6,716 nucleotides of DNA from an uncultured Eubacteriales bacterium (GTDB lineage Bacteria > Bacillota > Clostridia > Oscillospirales > Acutalibacteraceae), in contig CAKRVQ010000057.1 in assembly GCA_934408795.1 (NCBI GenBank), forward strand, positions 1 to 6,716, in the 5' to 3' direction. The translations under genes were made by a program, and so were the position numbers. Shown here piece after piece: positions 1 through 4,924 of this stretch. The notes under the pieces were generated by a model that saw only the letters and a program-made list of their open reading frames with translations, was not told the DNA's origin and did no database searches. The stretch's first letter is position 1, and every line of letters begins with the position of its first letter.

Positions 1-765
1 GCGTACCGGTATGTTAAGGAGCACGCCCACGAATATGACCGTATAGTTTGCTGCGGAGGAGACGGAACCTTCAGCGAAACGGTCAACGGACTTGTGGAAA
101 GCGGAGTCGACAAGCCGATAGGTTATGTTCCTGCCGGAACCACCAACGATCTCGCAAAGACGCTCGGAATACCGCTCAGGCTCGTCGCGGCTGCCGAAAA
201 TGCCGTGAAAGGGAAACCGTCGGGGCTTGATGTCGGACTTATCAATAATGAAAAAACATTTTCATATGTTGCTTCGTTCGGTCTGTTCACCAAGACCTCA
301 TATTCGACCCCGCAGGATATGAAAAACGCGCTCGGTCATCTTGCTTACCTGCTTGAGGGCGCAAAGGAGCTTGTGGATATCCCGGCATATGATATGGCGG
401 TGTATACCGACGGAGTTGAGCATCACGGGAAGTATATTTTCGGCGCGATCACGAATTCACTGTCTATCGGCGGAGTGTTTAAGTTTGACCGCTCAAAGGT
501 ATCCCTGAACGACGGCAAATTTGAAGTCATGCTCATAAAGCAGCCTGAGAATATATTCGAATTCGGCAACATAGCAATCACACTGAATGACGGAACATAT
601 CGGGATGAGCATATCATATTCGAAAAGCTTTCCAAGGTAAGGATAGTCTCAAAGGAAAGCGTCGCCTGGACGGTCGACGGAGAATACGGCGGCAGCTATA
701 AGGATATCGAAATAAAGAATCTTGCGGGCCGCATATCGGTCATCCTTCCCGAAAAGAATAAGTGA
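1..765 (+). CDS. Diacylglycerol kinase-family lipid kinase (5' end missing)
   Basis: The reading frame is open from base 1 to a TGA at 763-765 and gives 254 residues; the family is usually about 300, so roughly 45-50 N-terminal residues lie upstream. Near the new N-terminus is the nucleotide-binding signature GGDGTFSETVNGL (residues 19-31), followed by PAGTTNDLAKTLGIP (44-58), both hallmarks of the DAGK catalytic domain. NSLSIGGVFKF (about 152-162) and VDGEYGG (about 225-231) match the conserved C-terminal beta-sandwich features of DgkB/YegS-type proteins. These enzymes phosphorylate a lipid such as diacylglycerol with ATP at the inner face of the membrane, feeding phospholipid recycling. The exact substrate (diacylglycerol, undecaprenol or another lipid) cannot be read from the sequence. 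No neighbour shares its transcript in this window; a strong terminator follows 53 bases downstream. Confidence 0.93.
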   Translation, partial: AYRYVKEHAHEYDRIVCCGGDGTFSETVNGLVESGVDKPIGYVPAGTTNDLAKTLGIPLRLVAAAENAVKGKPSGLDVGLINNEKTFSYVASFGLFTKTSYSTPQDMKNALGHLAYLLEGAKELVDIPAYDMAVYTDGVEHHGKYIFGAITNSLSIGGVFKFDRSKVSLNDGKFEVMLIKQPENIFEFGNIAITLNDGTYRDEHIIFEKLSKVRIVSKESVAWTVDGEYGGSYKDIEIKNLAGRISVILPEKNK

Positions 766-817
766 TCGGGTTGGGTGCCGTAAAAAGTGTTGTAAAGAAG
801 ATCTCGGTGAAAATAAG

Positions 818-857
818 CGGGCGCAGAAGGCAGGACCCTGCCTTCTGCGCCCGTTTT
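818..857 (+). terminator. Intrinsic terminator of the lipid kinase gene
   Basis: A perfect 17-bp stem (818-834 paired with 837-853, core GGGCGCAGAAGGCAGG) has a nominal 2-nt loop, opening to 4 nt if the top pair melts, and is followed by TTTT at 854-857. It lies 53 bases after the stop codon at 765. The T-run is short, but the stem is very strong. Confidence 0.85.
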
Positions 858-872
858 GTCGCTGCCCGAGGC

Positions 873-905
873 AAAAAAAGAGACCCCGCGGTTTTGTCCG
901 CGGGG
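873..905 (-). terminator. Intrinsic terminator of the minus-strand RNA
   Basis: On the minus strand CCCCGCGG (905-898) pairs with CCGCGGGG (891-884) over a 6-nt loop, then TCTC leads into seven T residues (879-873). The plus strand has no T-run after the hairpin, so the polarity is minus. No minus-strand protein gene ends here, which is why the unit upstream was examined as an RNA gene. It stands tail to tail with the lipid kinase terminator. Confidence 0.8.
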
Positions 906-1380
906 CCGAGATATTAAAACATCGGCATGTTCCGTCCTTTTATTTTCTTAAGTGAATAGAATAAACACTGAATTTACAAGAAACACCGATCATCCCATAT
1001 ATCCCTTATTTTCGGTTGATTGACAGTAAAACCAATATATAAAATGTAATCAGATTAAGTTGTAATTTTTACGAAACTTGCCCGATCTAGGTGTCCGATC
1101 ACTCTATTCCCAAACGGGAGCGGGTCTGACATTGAAAACGCATTACACTGAAACCGAATGTTAGATTCAACTGCTCGTTATACTTCGTACGGTCTGACCT
1201 ATATCGGGAAGTCTTTGTAAAGTGCCAGTATCTTTTTCAACCTCAAAAACAGTCGCGCGTTCATTTTTAAAGAATCGCCTCCGTTCGTCTGCTTTAGGTC
1301 TTCCTCATATAAGGGGAACCTTCCGTTTGCCCTATGGGCTCTTCACTGTACATCGGTAACACCCCTTTCTTCCTTTCTCC
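873..1380 (-). ncRNA. Candidate large structured non-coding RNA, about 508 nt
   Basis: The segment is bounded by a near-consensus promoter (1387-1415) and an intrinsic terminator (873-905), both on the minus strand, and contains no protein-sized open frame. The predicted start gives a purine-rich 5' end, GGAGAAAGGAAG. Visible pairing on the minus strand includes AAGGGG (1367-1362) with CCCCTT (1316-1311), which encloses a GCCC-ATA-GGGC hairpin (1339-1329). A long stem pairs 1211-1197 with 1092-1077: 14 base pairs with one bulge and one mismatch. A UCCC-GUUU-GGGA hairpin (1119-1108) and ACCGA/UCGGU pairing in the 3' third add to this. Domain-like structure, strong promoter and own terminator suggest an abundant regulatory or architectural RNA. 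I checked by eye for RNase P, tmRNA and SRP signatures and saw none. The length is in the range of large ornate RNAs such as ROOL, but I do not recognise its conserved sequence. An untranslated leader or a peptide-coding transcript remain alternatives. Confidence 0.6.
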
Positions 1381-1386
1381 GACTAT

Positions 1387-1415
1387 ATAGTACCACATCT
1401 TATGTAAAATGTCAA
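1387..1415 (-). promoter_or_regulatory. Sigma-A promoter of the minus-strand RNA, with A/T-rich upstream tract
   Basis: Read on the minus strand, TTGACA (1415-1410) is separated by 17 bases from TACTAT (1392-1387), which places the start near 1380. The 55 bases upstream of the -35 box (1416-1470) are strongly A/T-rich with repeated A and T runs, like an UP element that contacts the polymerase alpha subunits. That combination is typical of highly expressed stable RNA genes. Confidence 0.8.
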
Positions 1416-1436
1416 TATAAATTATTAACATTTGTG

Positions 1437-1449
1437 TTATAAATTATAA
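1437..1449. promoter_or_regulatory. A/T dyad between divergent promoters
   Basis: TTATAAATTATAA is a 13-base dyad, symmetric about the central A at 1443. It lies between the minus-strand promoter (1387-1415) and the plus-strand promoter of the DUF1292 gene (1552-1580). It could be an operator or simply part of the A/T-rich UP tract; low-complexity A/T sequence makes such symmetry common. Confidence 0.25.
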
Positions 1450-1551
1450 ACATTTTATAAACAATGTGTGAACAAGGTCGACATTTTGACCGATGTATAC
1501 TTTCACCCGGCCAACGGTAAAAAACAAGAGAGAGTAATTCAAGCTTTGCTA

Positions 1552-1580
1552 TTGACTATTCATCGGCGATTGGATAAAAT
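1552..1580 (+). promoter_or_regulatory. Sigma-A promoter of the DUF1292 gene
   Basis: TTGACT (1552-1557), a 17-base spacer and TAAAAT (1575-1580) form a good sigma-A promoter. The predicted start near 1587 gives a leader of about 55 nt. The leader holds a 6-bp hairpin, TGAGTC (1596-1601) with GACTCA (1618-1623), that ends 8 bases before the GGGAG ribosome binding site at 1631-1635. Confidence 0.7.
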
Positions 1581-1641
1581 ATATAAAGCGGTGAATGAGT
1601 CCCGCCTTATATGAATCGACTCACAGTTAAGGGAGAATACT

Positions 1642-1941
1642 ATGGAAAACAACGAATACGGCAATGATATCATTTCTCTTACCGATGAAGAGGGTAATGA
1701 GTACAGTTTCGAAATACTCGATCGCCTTGAGACCGAAAACGGTGACTATGTGGCTTTGCTTCCCGTTTATGATGATCCGCAAAAGGAGCTTGACGAGAGC
1801 GGCGACCTTGTCATAATGAAGATCGGTGAGGAAGACGGAGAAGAGTATTTCGAAAACATTGATGACGATGACGAGTACGATACCGTTGCAGACGCCTTTA
1901 TTGCACGCCTCCAGGATCTTTACGATATAGACGAGCAGTAA
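1642..1941 (+). CDS. DUF1292 family (YrzB-like) small acidic protein
   Basis: A 99-residue protein of no established biochemical function. The ATG at 1642 has GGGAG six bases upstream. The pattern is characteristic of DUF1292: ISLTDEEGNEYSFEILDRLETENGDYVALLPV (about residues 11-42), a DLVIMKIGEEDGEEYFENI strand region (about 55-73), then an acidic DDDDEYD stretch and a short C-terminal helix. The protein is extremely rich in Asp and Glu and has no membrane segment or signal peptide, so it should be cytosolic. In Bacillus-type genomes yrzB sits in a conserved cluster with alaS and the ruvX-like gene yrrK; here it stands alone with its own promoter. Family assignment is firm; no function is claimed. 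Confidence 0.92.
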   Translation: MENNEYGNDIISLTDEEGNEYSFEILDRLETENGDYVALLPVYDDPQKELDESGDLVIMKIGEEDGEEYFENIDDDDEYDTVADAFIARLQDLYDIDEQ

Positions 1942-2042
1942 CGCCCCCCCGAGGCGATAAGCGGCAAAACGGACCGCAAAGACGCGCCGATATGCGCGTG
2001 AGCCCTTATAGCCGACGGCACGATCGACTTACGATCACCCTT
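1942..2042 (+). other. Spacer after the DUF1292 gene, weak hairpins only
   Basis: The only structure seen is a small GCGG/CCGC pairing and an ACGCGC-GCGCGT hairpin (1982-1987 with 1994-1999) without a following T-run, so no convincing terminator for the DUF1292 gene. A poor promoter-like pair (TTATAG at 2006-2011, TACGAT at 2030-2035, 18-base spacer) could drive the structured RNA that follows. Read-through from the DUF1292 gene is equally possible. Confidence 0.3.
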
Positions 2043-2245
2043 CCCTGTGCGCGAATGGATCGCCTTATAACCCTACAACCTTTATTATCGGGAGTCAGAT
2101 TCGCCGAGCGGATTGCAGGCCTCCCGCCACGCGGCTCATTTTGACCCGTCGGAGCGGATGTTGGAAGCGAAGAACCTCGGGAGAGACACCCACCTGCTGT
2201 TTGCAGGTTATCAACGGCGCCATACGGCAGGGCAGGGTAAACAGA
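2043..2245 (+). ncRNA. Structured RNA, possibly 6S RNA (ssrS-like)
   Basis: No protein frame of quality occupies this stretch, but it has a rod-like architecture. The closing arm pairs CCCTG (2043-2047) with CAGGG (2228-2232), ATGG (2055-2058) with CCAT (2220-2223), and CGCC (2061-2064) with GGCG (2216-2219). A large internal bubble follows; on its 3' side is an ACCTGC-TGTTT-GCAGGT hairpin (2192-2208). The distal part can close with CTCCCG (2121-2126) and CGGGAG (2178-2183). Length near 200 nt, a closing stem, a central bubble and a hairpin on the bubble's 3' strand are the design of 6S RNA, which mimics an open promoter and sequesters the vegetative RNA polymerase holoenzyme. A strong terminator follows at once. 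The exact 5' end is uncertain because no good promoter was found. The identification rests on shape, not recognised sequence; another small structured RNA or a terminator-proximal leader are alternatives. Confidence 0.5.
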
Positions 2246-2253
2246 AAAAGATG

Positions 2254-2280
2254 AAACCGTCCTTTTTGGGGACGGTTTTT
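2254..2280 (+). terminator. Intrinsic terminator of the 6S-like RNA, probably bidirectional
   Basis: AAACCGTCC (2254-2262) pairs with GGACGGTTT (2270-2278) over a 7-nt loop and runs into TTTTT (2276-2280). On the minus strand the same stem is followed by a broken T tract (positions 2256-2244), and it lies 72 bases past the stop of the RluA-family gene, so it can also end that opposing transcript. Confidence 0.85.
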
Positions 2281-2351
2281 ACTTTTATATCTATACAAGC
2301 GGCACACAAACGGTACGCGTAAATGACACGCACAAACGGCGCGGGGAGAAG

Positions 2352-3053
2352 TTATACCGATTCAAAGTCATCAGGTCGCTTGCCGACGGTATTGTCGGTA
2401 TCAACCGACTTGAACAGATTCCAAGGAAATGTGTTCGGGACGGGACAGAAGAACTCAAGCCTTTTGCCAGTCGAAGGATGACGGAAAGAGAGTCTCCGCG
2501 AGATCAGGGCAAGCGGACAGTCGATCCTGCTGCCGTATTTGCCGTCCCCCAAAAGCGGCATACCTCTTGAAGAAAACTGGACACGTATCTGGTGCGTTCT
2601 GCCGGTGTGGAGCTTTATCTTCACGAGACTGACTGTCTGACCGCCCGCAGCGGATATGCCGGCGGTACCGTATTCAAGAGAGGCTTCTTTGGCACCGCGC
2701 CGCAGTGTTTTGACGGTATATGATTTGCAGTGGGCGGTGTCCTTGAAGAGATAGTCCTTAAACACGCCCTCATCGTTTTCGGGCCTGCCCGCGACGACTG
2801 CGAGATACTCTTTGTCGGTCATACCGTTTGCAAAGTCGGAGGAAAGCTTTCCCGCAGCCCTTTTGTTTCGTGCGAAGACCATTACGCCCGAAACGGGTCG
2901 GTCAAGTCGGTGGACCGCTTCGACATAGTACGAGCCTGTCTGCTTTTTCAAAAGCTCGGGCATATTCCTCATTCCCGAGGAATCCCCCTGCGACAAAATG
3001 CCTGAGGGTTTCAGTGCAACGATTATGTCCTTGTCAAAATAAAGTATTTCCAT
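2352..3053 (-). CDS. RluA-family RNA pseudouridine synthase
   Basis: A 233-residue cytosolic enzyme that isomerises uridine to pseudouridine in rRNA or tRNA. The catalytic motif HRLDRPVSG lies at residues 48-56 with the nucleophile Asp51. KEYLAVVAG (81-89), LHTGRTHQIRVQ (149-160), LLGDGKYG (167-174) and the basic RRLSFRHP segment (186-193) follow in the order expected for the RluA subfamily. There is no N-terminal S4 RNA-binding domain, so this is a short form. The chosen ATG at 3053 has AAGAGG nine bases upstream; a TTG 39 bases further upstream (3092) extends the frame but lacks a comparable site and the family's usual N-terminus. The gene is transcribed alone, divergent from the ygjV-type gene and convergent with the 6S-like RNA. 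The exact RNA target cannot be inferred. Confidence 0.92.
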   Translation of the reverse strand: MEILYFDKDIIVALKPSGILSQGDSSGMRNMPELLKKQTGSYYVEAVHRLDRPVSGVMVFARNKRAAGKLSSDFANGMTDKEYLAVVAGRPENDEGVFKDYLFKDTAHCKSYTVKTLRRGAKEASLEYGTAGISAAGGQTVSLVKIKLHTGRTHQIRVQFSSRGMPLLGDGKYGSRIDCPLALISRRLSFRHPSTGKRLEFFCPVPNTFPWNLFKSVDTDNTVGKRPDDFESV

Positions 3054-3105
3054 ATATCTTTTCCTCTTTTCAAACAGACGGTGGTGCGACAAAATATAAT
3101 CAAAG

Positions 3106-3134
3106 TTGACATAAAGACCTATACGGAATATAAT
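3106..3134 (+). promoter_or_regulatory. Perfect consensus sigma-A promoter of the ygjV-dut unit
   Basis: TTGACA (3106-3111), a 17-base spacer and TATAAT (3129-3134) match the consensus at every position. Transcription should start near 3141, leaving a leader of about 195 nt. Perfect promoters are uncommon because they are constitutively strong, so control after initiation, by the leader or by poor translation, is worth considering. Confidence 0.85.
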
Positions 3135-3140
3135 TGTCTT

Positions 3141-3334
3141 CGTGAACGGCGGACGGTATCACGATACGGGGCTGCCGTTTCCCCGGGAGAAGTCGGTCAT
3201 CTGGCGATGCGGTCATCAAGCGATGCGGTCATCGGATGATGAAATCGTTGATCGATGCGATCGTTGATATTGATGCTATTGCCGTATGAGCCGATCGGAT
3301 CGATAAACCTAATTTTACAGCGGCGGTGATTTTT
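3141..3334 (+). promoter_or_regulatory. Long structured 5' leader of the ygjV-dut unit
   Basis: Between the predicted start and the first gene, AACGGC (3145-3150) pairs with GCCGTT (3174-3179) and encloses a GTATC/GATAC hairpin (3156-3167). A competing pairing of GGGG (3168-3171) with CCCC (3181-3184) would exclude the outer stem. The 3' half is the 16-bp repeat block. No known riboswitch was recognised. Confidence 0.4.
3195..3276 (+). repeat. Degenerate 16-bp tandem repeat, five units in phase
   Basis: Units begin at 3195, 3211, 3227, 3243 and 3259. Units 1 and 2 (GGTCATCTGGCGATGC and GGTCATCAAGCGATGC) differ at two positions. Unit 3 keeps GGTCATC. Units 4 and 5 (AATCGTTGATCGATGC and a GATCGTTGAT version) resemble each other, and unit 4 shares the TC and GATGC positions with units 1 and 2. 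Phase is kept across all five although the sequence drifts. Sixteen is not a multiple of three and the frames break, so the block is not coding. Confidence 0.75.
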
Positions 3335-3895
3335 TTGACATTTACCGTTTTCGGTCTTGAAATAAACATATTGGCGCAGGTATTCGACATTATTGCTCTT
3401 GTGTTGACCGTGATATCATATCAGGGCAGCAAGGCAAAATACCTTATGTTTTACTCGGCGGCAACCGTGTTTTTCAGCGCTGAGGCTTTTGTGCTGGGAG
3501 CTTATACAGGTGTTATCTGCAACACGGTCTCAATAATCAGAAACATGACCATTCTGTTTTACCTTAAAAAGGACAGAGAGCTGCCGAAACTGCTGGTATG
3601 GATTTTTATGATACCCTTTGCGATAATTGCCGTGATCTATGTTATCAAACTTGACATAGTCAGTGCCGCTCCCGCCGCATTTTGCCTTACCATGTCGATT
3701 GCCACGGCGTGCAAGAGCGAAGGAGCGCTCAAAACGGCGTCAGTCTTTGTTGAATCCGGCTATGCCGTGTACAGTTTTGCCATAGGTGCCTATGTCGGTG
3801 TTATAAGACAGATATTTGCAGTAGGGTCGGCGATAGTAGGTACCGTTAGATATTATAAAGGCAAACAAAGAAAAAAGGAAGAGGCAAACTTATGA
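3335..3895 (+). CDS. YgjV-family integral membrane protein
   Basis: About 186 residues of mostly hydrophobic sequence with roughly five or six membrane segments and a basic cytosolic tail (KGKQRKKEEANL). The arrangement of an early helix, a short polar turn (YQGSKAKYLMFYSAATVFFSAEAFVLGAYTG is cut here by helix two), then NTVSIIRNM and a second similar half ending in RQIFAVG...RYYKG resembles the Imp-YgjV family of inner membrane proteins, whose function is unknown. The repeat of a GAYxGVI motif in both halves (GAYTGVI, GAYVGVI) suggests an internally duplicated fold. I prefer TTG at 3335 as start: GGTGAT at 3325-3330 matches the anti-Shine-Dalgarno end and sits at good spacing, while an in-frame GTG at 3326 lies inside that site. 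The stop overlaps the dut start by four bases (ATGA), so the two are translationally coupled. Confidence 0.7.
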   Translation: MTFTVFGLEINILAQVFDIIALVLTVISYQGSKAKYLMFYSAATVFFSAEAFVLGAYTGVICNTVSIIRNMTILFYLKKDRELPKLLVWIFMIPFAIIAVIYVIKLDIVSAAPAAFCLTMSIATACKSEGALKTASVFVESGYAVYSFAIGAYVGVIRQIFAVGSAIVGTVRYYKGKQRKKEEANL

Positions 3896-4326
3896 AAATT
3901 GATATAAAAAAGCTGAATGAACGGGCAATCATTCCTACGCGCGGCAGCATATCCGCAGCAGGGAGCGACCTATACGCCTGTATTCCCGAAGGGAGCGTTA
4001 CCGTTCCCGCGGGCAAGACAGTTAAGATAGGAACGGGACTTGCCATTGCCGTGCCCGAGGGGTATTTCGGTGCAGTGTTCGCAAGGAGCGGACTTGCGGC
4101 TAAAGGGCTGCGGCCCGCAAACTGCGTCGGTGTTGCCGATTCCGACTACAGAGGGGAGTATATCGTCGCTCTGCATAATGATACCGATGAAGATATGACT
4201 GTGGCTGACGGGGATCGCATCGCTCAGCTTGTCGTCCTGCCTTACCTTGATATTGAGTTTAACGAGACTGATGAACTTGACAGTACCGAGCGGGGGAGCG
4301 GCGGTTTCGGCAGTACCGGCAGGTGA
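3892..4326 (+). CDS. dut: Deoxyuridine 5'-triphosphate nucleotidohydrolase (dUTPase)
   Basis: A 144-residue trimeric-type dUTPase that hydrolyses dUTP to dUMP and pyrophosphate, keeping uracil out of DNA and supplying dUMP for thymidylate synthesis. All five family motifs are present in order: AGSDLYA (23-29), ARSGLAAKG (64-72), GVADSDYRGE (80-89, with the catalytic Asp83 and the uracil-stacking Tyr86), GDRIAQLVV (107-115) and the glycine-rich RGSGGFGSTG (134-143) that closes over the active site. Ala82 replaces the more usual Ile or Val in motif 3, a mild change. The ATG at 3892 overlaps the upstream stop codon (ATGA) and is preceded by GGAAGAGG, so it is coupled to the membrane protein gene. 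Length and motif set are normal for a bacterial enzyme. Confidence 0.97.
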   Translation: MKIDIKKLNERAIIPTRGSISAAGSDLYACIPEGSVTVPAGKTVKIGTGLAIAVPEGYFGAVFARSGLAAKGLRPANCVGVADSDYRGEYIVALHNDTDEDMTVADGDRIAQLVVLPYLDIEFNETDELDSTERGSGGFGSTGR

Positions 4327-4347
4327 GCGGGGAAAAGCCCTGAGCGT

Positions 4348-4377
4348 GATCGGATATTGTTATCTTCCGATCGTTTT
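4348..4377 (+). terminator. Likely terminator of the ygjV-dut unit
   Basis: GATCGGA (4348-4354) pairs with TCCGATC (4366-4372) over an 11-nt loop, followed by GTTTT (4373-4377), 21 bases after the dut stop. The loop is large and the T-run short, so efficiency is uncertain. Confidence 0.5.
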
Positions 4378-4382
4378 CGGAC

Positions 4383-4552
4383 GCGCGAAGCGGCGCCCGC
4401 CGCGCAAAGCGCGGCGAACGGGCGGCGGGGCTTTCCCGATCCGCATCGACCCTACCTCTGCGGGAAAATGTCACCGTATCGCCCGCCGTATGATATTGCC
4501 TCCCGCCGCCCGTTTTGCGCGCCCCTGCGGGGCGCGCGGCGCCGCTTCGCGC
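4383..4552. repeat. 170-bp GC-rich palindromic element folding as a four-way junction
   Basis: Four perfect stems abut each other. P1: 15 bp, 4383-4397 with 4538-4552 (GCGCGAAGCGGCGCC). P2: 8-bp hairpin with AAA loop, 4398-4416. P3: 13 bp, AACGGGCGGCGGG (4417-4429) with 4502-4514. P4: 9-bp hairpin with TGC loop, 4517-4537. Only two bases (4515-4516) at the junction are unpaired. P3 also encloses TTTCCCG/CGGGAAA (4432-4438 with 4461-4467). No gene or transposase lies inside. It could be an extrachromosomal-style palindrome, a non-autonomous mobile or interspersed repeat, or a structured RNA or transcription barrier after dut. Confidence 0.75.
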
Positions 4553-4616
4553 CCGTGTCAGCCTGCCGCTTCGGCGCTGCAAAAGTTGTAAAAGGACCTA
4601 AATAGACCCGAAAGTG

Positions 4617-4645
4617 TTGCAATGTTGAAGAACTTTTGGTATAAT
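4617..4645 (+). promoter_or_regulatory. Sigma-A promoter of the polysaccharide genes
   Basis: TTGCAA (4617-4622), a 17-base spacer and a perfect TATAAT (4640-4645) place the transcription start near 4652, about 270 bases ahead of the first likely start codon. Confidence 0.8.
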
Positions 4646-4651
4646 ATACCT

Positions 4652-4924
4652 TGCGTTAAGCTGACGAGAGTCGAACCCTGCCGTCTGTCAGCGTCCCTTT
4701 TCGGTGCTTTTCGCCCTTTTTGCTTTGATGGGCGTTATATTCGGCGCGCGTCGTATCGACGGCGCTGCCGACGGTACTGTCGATAACGGATCGTTGTCAG
4801 GTTGTTAAGATCAACGGCAGAATCGGCAGCGGAAAGTAAGTTGAATCAAAAGATAAATCAAATGCGTTCGCCGCCCCCGCCGGGTCGGTTTTCGGCGTTC
4901 GCCGCTTCAAAAAGGTATGTTGTT
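4652..4924 (+). promoter_or_regulatory. Long structured leader of the glycosyltransferase operon
   Basis: Hairpins seen are GCTGAC/GTCAGC (4660-4665 with 4687-4692), CGCCC/GGGCG (4712-4716 with 4730-4734) and a GCGC-CGTCG stem with TAT loop and one bulged G (4744-4765). T-rich runs at 4697-4701, 4708-4711 and 4717-4721 lie close to the first two. No classical terminator or known riboswitch was recognised, but the length and hairpins would suit attenuation or processive antitermination, which is common for cell-surface polysaccharide operons. Confidence 0.4.

Noticed and set aside
873..1380. Standard RNAs (RNase P RNA, tmRNA, SRP RNA) for the minus-strand transcript
   Set aside because: None of the signature segments I know for these RNAs were seen, such as GAGGAAAGTCC for RNase P, a peptide tag ending in LAA for tmRNA, or the GGAAG-centred apical loop for SRP.
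2381..2397. Near-identical 17-mer (TGCCGACGGTA-N-TGTCG) shared with 4766-4782
   Set aside because: One mismatch in 17 is only mildly unusual in 6.7 kb; one copy lies in the coding 3' end of the pseudouridine synthase gene and the flanks do not extend the match.
3143..3265. Short GTG-started frame of about 40 codons through the 16-bp repeats
   Set aside because: The repeat period is not a multiple of three, there is no ribosome binding site, and the frame ends inside the repeat block.
3195..3276. CRISPR array
   Set aside because: Units are directly adjacent with no spacers, only 16 bases long and degenerate, and no cas genes are nearby.
4229..4605. Overlapping plus- and minus-strand open frames across the GC-rich region after dut
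   Set aside because: They are arginine- and alanine-rich products of GC-rich palindromic DNA with no ribosome sites, and they overlap the dut 3' end or the palindrome stems.
4660..4692. Possible tRNA or tmRNA 3' fragment on the minus strand, because GGGTTCGACTC resembles a T-loop
   Set aside because: Only three base pairs form in the would-be T-stem, no CCA end or acceptor stem is present, and the segment is better explained as a leader hairpin on the plus strand.
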